From assembly GCA_017626845.1 (NCBI GenBank), contig JAGAHX010000001.1, forward strand, positions 1 through 41,885: 41,885 bases of DNA. The letters run 5' to 3'. Of this stretch, positions 1 through 8,160 are shown one piece after another; within the stretch, counting starts at the first letter, position 1, and the number at the start of each line of letters is the position of its first letter. The notes below the pieces were generated by a model, which saw nothing but the letters and a program-made list of their open reading frames with translations, was not told the DNA's origin and made no database searches. The position numbers and the translations under genes were made by a program. The stretch comes from Bacillota bacterium (GTDB taxonomy: Bacteria > Bacillota > Clostridia > Peptostreptococcales > Anaerovoracaceae).

Positions 1-455
1 ATGGAGATGAGGGCGCCTAAAAACGCGCCCGCCATGGTGCCGTAGCCGCCCAAAAACCACAGATAACCGTACATGATGACGGATACCGCACCGGCGGATG
101 CGCCGTGGGAGATACCCAGCACGTACGGGTCTGCCAGGGAATTTTTCGTGAGCACCTGCATCAGGATGCCGCACATGGTAAGACCCGCGCCTACGATAAA
201 GGCCGTAAAGACGCGGGGCGTGCGGATGTCCCAGACGATGGACTCCAGGCTGTATTCCCAGGTGACCGGGTAATACTCGCTGGCGGTGAGTTTGTTGACC
301 AGCACGCCTTTGATGATGTCCGGGTCGATCTCCACGCTGCCCATGCGCATCGCCGTAAACATGGCGATGCCCATGAGACAGACCATCAGGATGCAGAAGA
401 TCAGAAAATGCGATTCTTTGTGCAGCGGAAACAGCGCTGTCTTTCGTTTTTCCAT
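1..455 (-). CDS. FecCD/BtuC-type ABC transporter permease, 3' part missing
   Basis: Membrane permease subunit of an iron-siderophore/corrinoid ABC importer, cut by the window edge after about 151 residues. The visible protein starts MEKRKTALF, has a first hydrophobic segment (FLIFCILMVCLMGIAMF), and then the FecCD hallmark stretch RTPRVFTAFIVGAGLTMCG followed by LADPYVLGISHGASAGA, which is diagnostic of the family. The ATG at 453-455 is the first in frame; its Shine-Dalgarno is weak. It begins 20 bases after the stop of the binding-protein gene upstream, so the two are co-transcribed from the cobalamin riboswitch leader. Family membership is clear. Corrinoid as substrate is inferred from the riboswitch, not from the protein. 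Confidence 0.88.
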   Translation of the reverse strand, partial: MEKRKTALFPLHKESHFLIFCILMVCLMGIAMFTAMRMGSVEIDPDIIKGVLVNKLTASEYYPVTWEYSLESIVWDIRTPRVFTAFIVGAGLTMCGILMQVLTKNSLADPYVLGISHGASAGAVSVIMYGYLWFLGGYGTMAGAFLGALIS

Positions 456-475
456 CTTCGCTAATTTTTTAAACC

Positions 476-1531
476 TTAGAACTTATCGGGATAGAACTGC
501 TTCGCCATGATCTCGACGGTACCGGCGGAACCGGCAGAGCCCTGCATATCGGCGCAGCAGGCGGAATAGATCCGGCCTTCTTTGACCGCTCTCAGGTTCT
601 TGGTGAAGTCGTTGTTCTGCAGGAATTCGATCTTGGCGTCGGTGTCGTAGTCGTAGTCCAGGATGAGGATGACGTCCGGGTCACGCGCGACGACTTCTTC
701 CCAGGACGGCGTCGCCCAGCCCTTTTCGATGTCGTCGAAGATGGAGATGCCGCCGGCTCTCTTAATCATGTCGCCGGGCATGCCCTGGCAGGCGGTGAAA
801 GGAGCGTCCTCACCGGAGTCGTAGACAAACACGCGGATGGGGTTCTCGTAGACTTCTGCGCCCAGCGTCTCTTCGACATAGGCCAGCTTGTCCTTCATGG
901 CCTGTACTTTTTCTGCGGCCAGTTCCTGTACGCCGAAGACGTTGCCCAGCACTTCGTAGTCCTTATAGATATCCTCGAAGGTGGCCTTGTCGGAGCAGCA
1001 GTACGGGAAGTACGGGATGATGCCGTGCTCCAGGCAGAAGCTGACGGAGAAGTTATTGTCGGAGAACAGGGAGTCCCAGCCCATCATGAAGTCGCAGCCG
1101 GTGGCGATGATGTCTTCCTTGGAGACCTTGGCAAGACCGGTTCCGTCCGGAGCCATCTTGTGAACGGTGTCTCTGGCGGGATACTGGCTGACGGTGGACC
1201 AGCAGGATCCTCTGGTGAAGCCTGCCATGTTGTTTTCCAGGCCCAGATCGAAGAAGAAGTCCGCCATCTGGTCGCCGGAAGCGATGGCCTTGGTGGGCGC
1301 GGAGGTAAAGGTCTCCTCCATGTTCTGGCCGATGCCGGAACGCTCCAGATTCAAGGTGATGGTATACGGCTCGTACTCCCCGCCTTCGGTGCCGACCTGA
1401 ACGGCCTCATCCGTAACGGTAAATTCTTCGCCGTGCTGATTTTCGACTTTGCTTGTGTCGTCCTTGCTGCAGGCGCCCAGCACGAGGGCCAGCACGCACA
1501 GCAGCGCAATAAGAGTTTTCTTGGTCTTCAC
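476..1531 (-). CDS. Corrinoid/siderophore ABC transporter substrate-binding lipoprotein (BtuF-like)
   Basis: Extracellular binding lipoprotein of 351 aa. It has a lysine-rich start, a hydrophobic core and a lipobox LGAC near residues 18-21, so Cys21 would be lipidated. The body matches the bilobal PF01497 (BtuF/FhuD) type: a segment resembling the ATGCDFMMGWDSLF hinge region and the late motif SWEEVVARDPDVILILDYD are typical. Translation starts at a GTG (1529-1531) with AGGAGG about 6 bases upstream. It lies directly downstream of a cobalamin riboswitch and terminator, which makes vitamin B12 or another corrinoid the likely ligand. The permease follows after 20 bases. An iron-siderophore specificity cannot be excluded from the protein alone. 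Confidence 0.87.
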   Translation of the reverse strand: MKTKKTLIALLCVLALVLGACSKDDTSKVENQHGEEFTVTDEAVQVGTEGGEYEPYTITLNLERSGIGQNMEETFTSAPTKAIASGDQMADFFFDLGLENNMAGFTRGSCWSTVSQYPARDTVHKMAPDGTGLAKVSKEDIIATGCDFMMGWDSLFSDNNFSVSFCLEHGIIPYFPYCCSDKATFEDIYKDYEVLGNVFGVQELAAEKVQAMKDKLAYVEETLGAEVYENPIRVFVYDSGEDAPFTACQGMPGDMIKRAGGISIFDDIEKGWATPSWEEVVARDPDVILILDYDYDTDAKIEFLQNNDFTKNLRAVKEGRIYSACCADMQGSAGSAGTVEIMAKQFYPDKF

Positions 1532-1556
1532 AGTTGTCCTCCTTCGTTACAACGTG

Positions 1557-1581
1557 CAATAAAAAACCGCATTCCTGCGGG
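1557..1581 (-). terminator. Terminator of the cobalamin riboswitch expression platform
   Basis: Read on the minus strand, CCGCA-GGAA-TGCGG is followed by TTTTTTATT. It lies between the riboswitch aptamer and the binding-protein start codon, so it is the off-state hairpin of a transcriptional riboswitch. Confidence 0.85.
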
Positions 1582-1659
1582 GGAATACGGAAAAACACGC
1601 AAACGGGATGAGATGCGAAGACAAAGCCGGTCGAACCTGGATCCTATGCGCTGCCCCGA

Positions 1660-1890
1660 CCGTTTCCTCGCAGTCCTTTGGCAACGAACAGAAAGCAGGT
1701 CTCCTAACTGATGAGTATCCGCCCTCTTCCGCCTTCCCGGGATCTTCCCCAGTGACATTGTATCGGAGGACGACTCAAACATAGTTGCGGGACAGTACAG
1801 GAATCTCACCTGTTTCCCTTTTCAGACGGGCTTTGCGGGCCCGCGCACTCTCTGCCGTTTATGAGTTGTCTGGTGCTAATCATAGCAGGG
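1660..1890 (-). promoter_or_regulatory. Cobalamin (AdoCbl-type) riboswitch aptamer
   Basis: On the minus strand the leader carries the conserved cobalamin aptamer blocks in order: AAAAGGGAAACAGGTG (about 1807-1822), then CCTGTACTGTCCCGCAACT (about 1783-1803), then a CACTGGGGAAGATCCCGGGA segment (about 1737-1757), and the B12 box AGTTAGGAGACCTGCTT (1694-1710). A terminator and the binding-protein gene follow. Ligand binding should favour termination, giving repression of uptake when cobalamin is plentiful. The outer boundaries are approximate because the P1 stem was not folded. Confidence 0.93.
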
Positions 1891-1927
1891 CGGATGAGCC
1901 TTGTCAATGGATATTCCCGACAAGTGT

Positions 1928-1960
1928 CGAAAAAATGGGCGGGTCACGCGTGACCCGCCC
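1928..1960 (-). terminator. Intrinsic terminator after panB
   Basis: A perfect 24-bp palindrome (1937-1960, GGGCGGGTCACG / CGTGACCCGCCC) is followed on the minus strand by ATTTTTT. It lies about 60 bases past the panB stop. Confidence 0.9.
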
Positions 1961-1984
1961 AAAACGTACGCATATGTCGTTTGC

Positions 1985-2003
1985 CGCTTCGACAGGCTCA
2001 GCG
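1985..2003 (+). repeat. 19-bp quasi-palindrome, copy 1 (CGC...GCG type)
   Basis: Sequence CGCTTCGACAGGCTCAGCG in the 3' untranslated region of panB, between its stop codon and terminator. One of eight copies in this window (others at 13097, 18362, 33571, 34041, 34096, 35200, 35247). Confidence 0.9.
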
Positions 2004-2019
2004 GCCGTCGATGCGCGAT

Positions 2020-2889
2020 CTACTTGAATTCCTTCGCAATAGCCTCTTCGATGGCCTTGGCTTCTTCTTCTTTGATCTTGTAAGCGTGTACGCCGTCGAT
2101 CGGGAACTGGCCGCCCTTGACCTCTGCGCAGTAATCCTGGAAGGACTTGAGCAGGACTTCGCCGACGTTGCCGTACTTCTTGACGAACTTCGGAGTGAAG
2201 TCGTCGAAGTAGCCGACCATATCCGCGAAGATCAGCAGCTGGCCGTCCATGTAGGAACCGGCGCCGATGCCGAGAACGGGGATGGAGACTGCATCGTGGA
2301 TGGCCTTACCGGTGATGGCGGGAACGCCTTCGACCAGGATCATGGAAGCACCTGCGGCTTCGATGTCCTTGGCAGCCTTGACGAGCTTAACGGCAGCTTC
2401 CAGAGACTTGCCCTGGGCCTTGTTGCCGCCCAGCTGAGCCGCGAACTGCGGGGTGAGGCCGATGTGGCCGATTACGACCATGCCGGCATCGTTGATGGCA
2501 GTGATTCTCTCCAGGCAGGACTTGGTGTAGCCTTCCAGCTTGATGGCATCCATGTCGGCTTCCTTGATGAATCTGCCGGCGTTGATGATGGCGTCCTCGT
2601 TGGAGATCTGATAGCTCATGAAGGGCATATCGCCTACGCAGAAGGTGTTGGGAGCGCCCTTGCGGACTGCTTTTGCGTGGGAGATCATCTCGTCCATCGT
2701 TACGGGCCAGGTGTCCTTGTAGCCGTGCATAACGTTGCCTGCGGAGTCGCCGACCAGGATCATTTCTACGCCCGCTCTCTCTTCGTACTTAGCGGTCAGG
2801 TAGTCATAACCGGTGAGCCAGGTGATCTTGTCGCCTTCGGCCTTCATCTTGCGAAAATCTACGATAGTCTTTTTCTTAACGTCTGCCAT
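2020..2889 (-). CDS. panB: 3-methyl-2-oxobutanoate hydroxymethyltransferase (ketopantoate synthase)
   Basis: Cytosolic enzyme of pantothenate/CoA biosynthesis that transfers a hydroxymethyl group from methylene-tetrahydrofolate to 2-oxoisovalerate. The 289-aa protein has the normal family length and shows the expected blocks: ITWLTGYDYLTAKYEE at the N terminus, VGDSAGNVMHGY (metal-binding Asp), GHIGLTPQ, LVEGVP (catalytic Glu region) and GIGAG. Start ATG 2887-2889 with AGAGAGG upstream. A -10 like TATAAT lies on the minus strand at 2948-2953, without a good -35. No panC or panD is adjacent, so the gene stands alone here between a hypothetical gene's terminator and its own. Confidence 0.94.
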   Translation of the reverse strand: MADVKKKTIVDFRKMKAEGDKITWLTGYDYLTAKYEERAGVEMILVGDSAGNVMHGYKDTWPVTMDEMISHAKAVRKGAPNTFCVGDMPFMSYQISNEDAIINAGRFIKEADMDAIKLEGYTKSCLERITAINDAGMVVIGHIGLTPQFAAQLGGNKAQGKSLEAAVKLVKAAKDIEAAGASMILVEGVPAITGKAIHDAVSIPVLGIGAGSYMDGQLLIFADMVGYFDDFTPKFVKKYGNVGEVLLKSFQDYCAEVKGGQFPIDGVHAYKIKEEEAKAIEEAIAKEFK

Positions 2890-2968
2890 GATATTACCTC
2901 TCTCTTAAAAAACTGAGAAATGAAATGACGAATGTCTTGATGGAAATATTATACACCCTTTCCGTGAG

Positions 2969-2985
2969 GCGTGACCCGCCCAAAA
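2969..2985. repeat. 17-bp duplicate of the panB terminator arm
   Basis: GCGTGACCCGCCCAAAA here is identical to 1948-1964, which is the right arm of the palindromic terminator downstream of panB. The two copies flank panB in the same orientation. Confidence 0.8.
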
Positions 2986-3018
2986 GAAAAAGACAGCCCT
3001 AATGTTTTCTATGGCTGT
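2984..3018 (-). terminator. Intrinsic terminator after the 3057-4238 gene
   Basis: Minus strand: GACAGCC and GGCTGTC form a 7-bp stem with a 15-base loop, followed by TTTTTCTTTT. Confidence 0.85.
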
Positions 3019-3056
3019 CATAAGATTTCTTAATTGGTTTCGGGCGGCTGCAGGCG

Positions 3057-4238
3057 CTAATCCAGCGCTTTCAGGAATTCTGTAAAATCCGTCATGCCGC
3101 TCATGGCGAACTCGTAGATGATGGGGTCAGCGAACTGGTACTTGGCCGTGGACTGGATGTGCTTGCCCGCTCTCCCGGTCTGCAGCAGCGCTTCCGCCCG
3201 CACGATGTCTTCCAGGGAATAGGCGCCGACGATGAGCTGGCCGTAGTCCGTGACGAAATACAGGGTCTGCACGTCGTCGGACAGCATGAATTCCGGCTGG
3301 TCCACGTGATAGTTGTCGCGCTTGAACTCCATGTACATGTCGCCGCAGTCGTGGCCGGTCTTCTGGGCTCCCACGACGTAGGGCGCAAAGTCCGCGTCGA
3401 AGGAATCCATGTCGCCGTAGATCTCGTACACCGTTACGAATTCCGGGCGGGAGAGCTTCATGGAAGCCTCGTAGTCCGAGATCCGGAACTCGCTCTTCTT
3501 CTGGGCTGCAACGACCTTGCCCCCTGCCACGGACACCTCGCTCGTCACGATGCGGTGGGCATTCTCGTCATCCACTTCGATGAGGGATTCGCAGAGGTAA
3601 TTCCGGCGGATGACCCCGCCATTGTCCTGGATGCTGTTGCGCAGGAAGGTGCAGTGCCGGCGGGGCTCGGAGATGGTGAGAACCTCCGGGTCTGCCCCCT
3701 TGGCCACCAGCAGGGCCGCGCCCTCCGGATCTTTGCCGTATAGGCGCATCAGGTAGTAATTGACCACGCCGTAATCGGTGCGGATGGGCACGCACATCTT
3801 GCGGTTGAGAGCTTCCTTCTCTTCTTCCGTGAGCAGCACCGGCGCCTTGGTGATGAAGTCCAGGTCGCGCGCTTCTTCAGGCAGAAGCTGGTTCTTGCGC
3901 TTGGTCTCGGCGATCATCTCCCCCGCCAGATAGCGGGCTTCCCGCTCGGTGAGGGGCTTCATCTCGGCGCCCAGACCGCCGAAGATGCTCTTTGCGGTCA
4001 CCTCCACCGCGATCTCGTCATCGCCGATGTACACGCCCATGGATTCCAGGCCCAGCTCCTCGATGTCGTAGTAATAGAACTGGTGCAGGTCGCGGTTTTC
4101 GGTCTCGTAGGGCAGGAGCCAGTGCAGGTGCATGCCAAGAACACCCATCAGCCGGGTGTTCGTGATCTCGCCTCCTGCGAACCGGTATTCCGTTATGAGG
4201 GAGCTGCTCTTGCCGCCCTTTAAGACCTTGAGTTCCAT
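3057..4238 (-). CDS. Conserved hypothetical protein, 393 aa
   Basis: I do not recognise a named family. The protein has no signal peptide or membrane segment and is rich in acidic residues. It reads like a soluble alpha/beta protein with short motifs such as GVLGMHLHWLLPYETEN near residue 33, PRRHCTFLRNS near the middle and FVTDYGQLIVGAY towards the end. Start ATG 4236-4238. It follows rpmE in the same direction but is separated by the rpmE terminator, and ends before its own terminator at 2984-3018. The long, evenly coding reading frame and the terminator support it as a real gene; its function is unknown. Confidence 0.8.
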   Translation of the reverse strand: MELKVLKGGKSSSLITEYRFAGGEITNTRLMGVLGMHLHWLLPYETENRDLHQFYYYDIEELGLESMGVYIGDDEIAVEVTAKSIFGGLGAEMKPLTEREARYLAGEMIAETKRKNQLLPEEARDLDFITKAPVLLTEEEKEALNRKMCVPIRTDYGVVNYYLMRLYGKDPEGAALLVAKGADPEVLTISEPRRHCTFLRNSIQDNGGVIRRNYLCESLIEVDDENAHRIVTSEVSVAGGKVVAAQKKSEFRISDYEASMKLSRPEFVTVYEIYGDMDSFDADFAPYVVGAQKTGHDCGDMYMEFKRDNYHVDQPEFMLSDDVQTLYFVTDYGQLIVGAYSLEDIVRAEALLQTGRAGKHIQSTAKYQFADPIIYEFAMSGMTDFTEFLKALD

Positions 4239-4250
4239 GGTTTTACGCGA

Positions 4251-4279
4251 ATAGAAAACCCGGCGTGTTCCAGCCGGGT
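4251..4279 (-). terminator. Intrinsic terminator after rpmE
   Basis: Minus strand ACCCGGC - TGGAACAC - GCCGGGT followed by TTTCTATT, between rpmE and the next gene. Confidence 0.87.
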
Positions 4280-4301
4280 CTTTGGGTACCTTTTATCGCA
4301 A

Positions 4302-4502
4302 TTAGTCGATGTTGTACTTCTGCTTGAACTTTTCCACACGGCCGCCGCGATTGATGAACTTCTGCTGACCCGTAAAGAAAGGATGGCACTGTGCGCAAAC
4401 GTCCAGACGGATCTCGTCCTTCGTGGACTTGGTCATAAACGTGTTTCCGCAGGCGCAGGTTACCTTGCAATCTCTGTATGCAGGATGGATACCTTCTTTC
4501 AT
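4302..4502 (-). CDS. rpmE: 50S ribosomal protein L31
   Basis: Large-subunit ribosomal protein of 66 aa. It starts [11 protein letters not shown], carries the zinc-binding cysteine pattern CACGNTF ... CAQCHPF (about residues 16-40) and ends [14 protein letters not shown], all typical of the zinc-containing (C+) L31 form. AAGGAGG lies 8 bases upstream of the ATG. It has its own promoter (4580-4608) and terminator (4251-4279), so it can be a single-gene unit downstream of prmC. Confidence 0.97.
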   Translation of the reverse strand: MKEGIHPAYRDCKVTCACGNTFMTKSTKDEIRLDVCAQCHPFFTGQQKFINRGGRVEKFKQKYNID

Positions 4503-4579
4503 CGCTGTGTTCCTCCTTCTACCAAAATATCTATTGACTGGCGCTCCGAAAAGCGCTCATACGCTTTACAAGCCTTATT

Positions 4580-4608
4580 AATATAGCATAAGTGCGGTTG
4601 GGTTGCAA
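4580..4608 (-). promoter_or_regulatory. Sigma-A promoter of rpmE
   Basis: Minus strand -35 TTGCAA (4603-4608), 17-base spacer, -10 TATATT (4580-4585), about 80 bases upstream of the rpmE start. Confidence 0.75.
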
Positions 4609-4639
4609 GCACTTTTTTGAACCGTCCTCAACAGTTCCT

Positions 4640-5500
4640 TCATATCCTTGCTTTTAAATTGCGGATCTTTCCGGCGAGGTCGCGGAGAACTTCAAAGGAG
4701 GCATATCGGCCGCTCTCTTCGCAGGCAGAACGTACCAATTCTTCCTGTGTATCGTCGATCTCCATCAGGAGAAGGCCGCCCGGCATAAGATACTCCGGCG
4801 CCTCTCTGATGATGCGTGCGACGAGATCCATGCCTTCCGGTCCTCCGTCCAGCGCCAGCCGCGGTTCGAAGTCCTTCACTTCCGCATCCAGTCCGTCCAC
4901 CGTTTTGCTCGGGATGTAGGGCGGATTGGAGAGGATCGCATCAAAGCGGAGACCGTCCCCAACGGCGCCGAACAGATCGCCCTGCCTCAGTTCGATCCGG
5001 GAATTTCGGCAGTTTTCCGCCGCGATGGCCAAAGCTTCTTCACTCAGATCCGCAGCGACGATCTTAGCATCGCCAAATGCCGATGCGGCCCATGCCGCGA
5101 TGCATCCGGAGCCGGTGCAGAGATCCAGGATGCGGGCAGGCCAGCGGCTCGCAGGGTCCGCCGCCTTGCGCACCTTCGCCTCGTTTGCCAGCAGTTCGCA
5201 CAGGCCTTCCGTTTCAGGTCTTGGGATCAGAACACCGGGTGCCACCCGGATATCCAGGCCCATAAAGTCCGTATGGCCCAAAATGTACTGCATGGGTTCA
5301 CCCGCCGCCCGGCGCTTCGCCCAGTCGAAGGCCGTCTCCACGCAGGAAGTGCAGGCGTAGTCCCGGTAGCCCGTTACGAGCTGCACGGAATCGCAGCCCA
5401 GGGCGTCCTGCAGCAGAAACCGGGCTTCGTTCATGGCGTTCTCCACGCCCCCCTCTTTTAGGATCTTCGCGATCTCTCTCTGGGCTTCGATGATGGTCAT
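4640..5500 (-). CDS. prmC: Release factor glutamine methyltransferase
   Basis: Methylates the GGQ glutamine of peptide chain release factors using S-adenosylmethionine. The protein of about 286 aa has the N-terminal helical domain, then LIPRPETEGL, the SAM-binding motif DLCTGSGCIA (about residues 126-135) and the catalytic NPPY (about 192-195, SNPPYIPSKTV). Two in-frame ATGs exist at 5506 and 5500. AGGAGG (5507-5512) abuts the first and sits 6 bases before the second, so 5500 is chosen. The ribosome-binding site overlaps the stop codon of the acyltransferase gene upstream, suggesting translational coupling. Confidence 0.95.
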   Translation of the reverse strand: MTIIEAQREIAKILKEGGVENAMNEARFLLQDALGCDSVQLVTGYRDYACTSCVETAFDWAKRRAAGEPMQYILGHTDFMGLDIRVAPGVLIPRPETEGLCELLANEAKVRKAADPASRWPARILDLCTGSGCIAAWAASAFGDAKIVAADLSEEALAIAAENCRNSRIELRQGDLFGAVGDGLRFDAILSNPPYIPSKTVDGLDAEVKDFEPRLALDGGPEGMDLVARIIREAPEYLMPGGLLLMEIDDTQEELVRSACEESGRYASFEVLRDLAGKIRNLKARI

Positions 5501-5510
5501 GGACATCCTC

Positions 5511-6608
5511 CTAAACGATATGCCCGCGTAGCCCCGGAATGGCGTTCAGGACCGCGGAAACGGCGAGGCTGGCCAGCGCGATGCCGGCCGTCAAAACGGG
5601 AACGGAGAGCGCCGCCGGAAGATCCGCGGCATGCAGGCCGAAGACGTCCCGGAGCAGCTCCAGAAACAGCACGTGGACGAGGTAAACGCCGAAGCTGTAC
5701 TGCGACAGCTTTCCGGCGATCTTTGCTTTGCAGGAAGCCTGCCCGGAGCCCCTCCCGGCTCCGAGTTTCTGGAACAGCACGAACACCCCCAGCGCCTCGA
5801 ACATCACGTTGAGGGAGAAATTGCTATTAAAACTGACCGCTTCGCCCGAGGCAGCCGTCATTACTTCGGCCATGCGGGCGGTCACGTAAAAGGAGGCGGC
5901 GGAAAGCAGAAGGATGACCGCGGTCAACACCCGCCCCGGCGGCCACCGCCGCAGAGTATAGCCCGCCATAAAATAGCCGGTGTAGCCCAGCGGCAGGAAC
6001 AGGTAGGTCTTGGCCCAGTCCGCGCGCAGGGCGGAGACGATCAGGGACAGGTCTTCGTTTCCGCTCCGGGGCAGGTAAAAATCCGCCAGGTCTGCCGCCG
6101 TGGAAAACACGAAAGCCGCGAAAAACGCCAGCGCGAGGAAATACGCGGCGGTGTGCTTTTCCTTCGCGACCGGCCGCAGGAGAGGCGTAACGGCGTACAG
6201 GCCCACGATCAGAAACAGGAACCACATGTGGTATTTGCCCTGCAGGAAGGTGTTCCAAAGGTGGATGGACTGCATCGAGGGATTCTGCCACTTCGCGTAC
6301 AGCGTGTACGCCGCGCTCCAGAAGCAGAACGTCAGGAAAATGCGGAAAATATATTTGCGCCAGAGAGTTCCGGCCGCGACCGGTTTGCCGGGGTCAAGGA
6401 ACAGTGACCCCGAGATCATCACAAAAACAGGCACGCCCCAACGGACGCAGGCGTTGAAGGCGTTGAAGATCCGCCATTCGCTGCTGCCCGGGACCGCCGC
6501 GTTCCAGCCCTGGGAGGACACGTGAAGCACGATCACGGCGACGGTCGCCGCGACCCGCAGGGCATCCAGCCAGACGATATTGTGTTTTCCGGAATTGGAA
6601 CTGCTCAT
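5511..6608 (-). CDS. Acyltransferase 3 family integral membrane protein
   Basis: Polytopic membrane O-acyltransferase of 365 aa (OatA/WecH-like fold without an SGNH domain). The N terminus NIVWLDALRVAATVAVIVLHV contains the family's RxxA...H pattern with the conserved His late in the first membrane helix. About ten hydrophobic segments follow, including GVYLVHVLFLELL near residue 305. Such proteins acetylate or succinylate surface sugars, but the acceptor cannot be read from sequence. Start ATG 6606-6608 with AAAGGA upstream; an extended -10 (TGCTATAAT) is at 6640-6648. Its stop overlaps the prmC ribosome-binding site. Confidence 0.9.
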   Translation of the reverse strand: MSSSNSGKHNIVWLDALRVAATVAVIVLHVSSQGWNAAVPGSSEWRIFNAFNACVRWGVPVFVMISGSLFLDPGKPVAAGTLWRKYIFRIFLTFCFWSAAYTLYAKWQNPSMQSIHLWNTFLQGKYHMWFLFLIVGLYAVTPLLRPVAKEKHTAAYFLALAFFAAFVFSTAADLADFYLPRSGNEDLSLIVSALRADWAKTYLFLPLGYTGYFMAGYTLRRWPPGRVLTAVILLLSAASFYVTARMAEVMTAASGEAVSFNSNFSLNVMFEALGVFVLFQKLGAGRGSGQASCKAKIAGKLSQYSFGVYLVHVLFLELLRDVFGLHAADLPAALSVPVLTAGIALASLAVSAVLNAIPGLRGHIV

Positions 6609-6639
6609 CGATACATCCTTTCGGGATAAATGCAGAAAT

Positions 6640-6648
6640 ATTATAGCA
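6640..6648 (-). promoter_or_regulatory. Extended -10 promoter for the acyltransferase-prmC unit
   Basis: Minus strand TGCTATAAT, no clear -35, about 35 bases upstream of the start codon. It is divergent from the 6700-6708 promoter. Confidence 0.55.
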
Positions 6649-6699
6649 TGAAAGACTCCCTTGATGTCGCCGGAAAGGCAACCGCTGCGCGACGAAATT

Positions 6700-6708
6700 T
6701 GCTATACT
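6700..6708 (+). promoter_or_regulatory. Extended -10 promoter for the SIMPL-SRAP unit
   Basis: Plus strand TGCTATACT (TG at 6700-6701, -10 at 6703-6708), 27 bases before the start codon at 6736. No convincing -35. Confidence 0.55.
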
Positions 6709-6735
6709 TTATGCAGAGCAGAAAGGAGAGGGACC

Positions 6736-7398
6736 ATGAGAACGATCAAAGTAACGGGAAAAGGCAAGGTTAGCATCGCCCCGGACACCATGTCCCTGGG
6801 GATCTCCCTTGCGGGAACGGAACCGGAATACCTGAAGGCTATGGAAAAATCCGCAGCGGATACCCGGGCACTGCAGAATGCGCTGGCTTCGCTGGGTTTT
6901 GCGGAAACGGACCTGAAGACGAACAGTTTTTCCATCGATGCAGACTACGAAGGCTACCAGGAGGACGGCGTCTGGAAGCAAAGATTTAAGGGCTACCGGT
7001 ATTTTCACAACATGAAGCTGGAATTCCCTTCGGACAGCGAACGGCTGGGCAAGATCCTCTACGTCCTTGCGCAGAGCGGCACCGATCCCGAGTGCCATAT
7101 CGCCTTCACCGTCGCAGATAAGGAGAGCGCCAAGGAGCTGCTGCTGGCCTGCGCCGTAAAGGATGCGGAAGCGAAGGCGAAGGTGCTGGCGGGGGCTGCG
7201 GGGGTCACTCTGGGGGGCCTGCAGAGCATCGACTATTCCTGGGGCGAGCTGAATTTCTACACCCGGCCCATGGAATCGCCCCTGATGGCGAAGAGCATGA
7301 CCGCAAACGAAGCGGAAGAAGACCGTTTCGATCTCGCCGTCAATCCGGACGACGTGCAGTTGTCCGAGACCGTAACGCTTGTCTGGGAGATCGGCTAG
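6736..7398 (+). CDS. SIMPL domain (DUF541) protein
   Basis: A 220-aa protein of the SIMPL/DUF541 family. It opens MRTIKVTGKGKVSIAPDTM, matching the family's first beta strand and the conserved G-x-G-x-v-x-x-xPD pattern, and contains a segment like LKTNSFSIDADY and the late conserved block LAVNPDDVQLSETVTL. The start is set at 6736 because GAAAGGAGAG lies 6-15 bases upstream; an in-frame ATG at 6661 would put the promoter inside the gene. Many SIMPL proteins are exported, but no signal peptide is visible here. The SRAP gene begins immediately after the stop codon, so the two are coupled. Biochemical role unknown. Confidence 0.88.
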   Translation: MRTIKVTGKGKVSIAPDTMSLGISLAGTEPEYLKAMEKSAADTRALQNALASLGFAETDLKTNSFSIDADYEGYQEDGVWKQRFKGYRYFHNMKLEFPSDSERLGKILYVLAQSGTDPECHIAFTVADKESAKELLLACAVKDAEAKAKVLAGAAGVTLGGLQSIDYSWGELNFYTRPMESPLMAKSMTANEAEEDRFDLAVNPDDVQLSETVTLVWEIG

Positions 7399-7989
7399 AT
7401 GTGTCACAGGATCTGGTACACGAAATTTGCGCTCGAGCGGGCGCGCTGGAAATTCGGGCTCGCGGAGGAGATGGAGACGTTTGCATGGGGTACGATTAAC
7501 CCCAGCGATCTCGCCGTGATCATCGGCGGCATGGCGGGGCGGTTCGCCGCAAAACAGGCCCGCTGGGGGTTTGAGGGAAAGGACGGCTCTCTCGTGGTCA
7601 ACGCCCGCTCGGAGAGCATCTTCCAAAAGCCCATGTTCAGCAGTTCCGCGCTGTACCGGCGCTGTGTCGTACCGGCGGAAGTCTTCTACGAGTGGGATCC
7701 GGACAAGAACAAAGTCGGCTTCGACCTGCCCGGCGAAAAGCTGATGTATCTGGCGGGACTATGGCGGCCTGCGCAGGATGCATCGTCCGAGGACGATCTG
7801 CGGTTCGTGGTGATCACCGCACCGGCCAACAAGTCCGTGGAGAATGTGCACGACCGCATGCCGCTGCTGATCGGCGAGGATGAGGCGAAGGCCTGGATCT
7901 TCGACGAGGAGGCGGCCCGGCAGCTGCTGGGGAAGCCCCTGCCCGATCTGCGGCAGAGCCGGGAGGAAGAGCAGATCAAGATGTTTTAG
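7399..7989 (+). CDS. SOS response-associated peptidase (YedK/HMCES, SRAP family)
   Basis: Cytosolic protein that crosslinks to abasic sites in single-stranded DNA through its Cys2. Of 196 aa, it has MCHR at the start (Cys2 after Met removal; the usual next residue is Gly, here His), VNARSE at 67-72, the active-site FYEW at 96-99 (Glu98) and HDRMPL at 151-156 (catalytic His151). All catalytic residues are therefore present. The ATG directly abuts the stop codon of the SIMPL gene (TAGATG). No LexA-type box was identified. Function by family is abasic-site protection; the coupling to a SIMPL protein is unexplained. Confidence 0.94.
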   Translation: MCHRIWYTKFALERARWKFGLAEEMETFAWGTINPSDLAVIIGGMAGRFAAKQARWGFEGKDGSLVVNARSESIFQKPMFSSSALYRRCVVPAEVFYEWDPDKNKVGFDLPGEKLMYLAGLWRPAQDASSEDDLRFVVITAPANKSVENVHDRMPLLIGEDEAKAWIFDEEAARQLLGKPLPDLRQSREEEQIKMF

Positions 7990-8131
7990 CCGGGCAGCGG
8001 GTGGTACATACGGTTTTAGTGGCCGCGAAACCGCAGCGGTTTTGCGGAAACCTATCATTATGTGGAATCTGCGCAATACTCAAGATACCGGGGATCGTAT
8101 CGATTTCCGGTTTTTGAATGCAAAGAGACGA

Positions 8132-8160
8132 TTGACATATATTGGTATTATCTATATAAT
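8132..8160 (+). promoter_or_regulatory. Perfect-consensus sigma-A promoter
   Basis: TTGACA (8132-8137), 17-base spacer, TATAAT (8155-8160). Transcription would begin near 8167, 20 bases before the start codon at 8188. Confidence 0.88.

Noticed and set aside
1025..1711. Plus-strand open frame opposite the corrinoid-binding protein and riboswitch
   Set aside because: It has no ribosome-binding site, no recognisable domain, and runs through the conserved riboswitch on the other strand.
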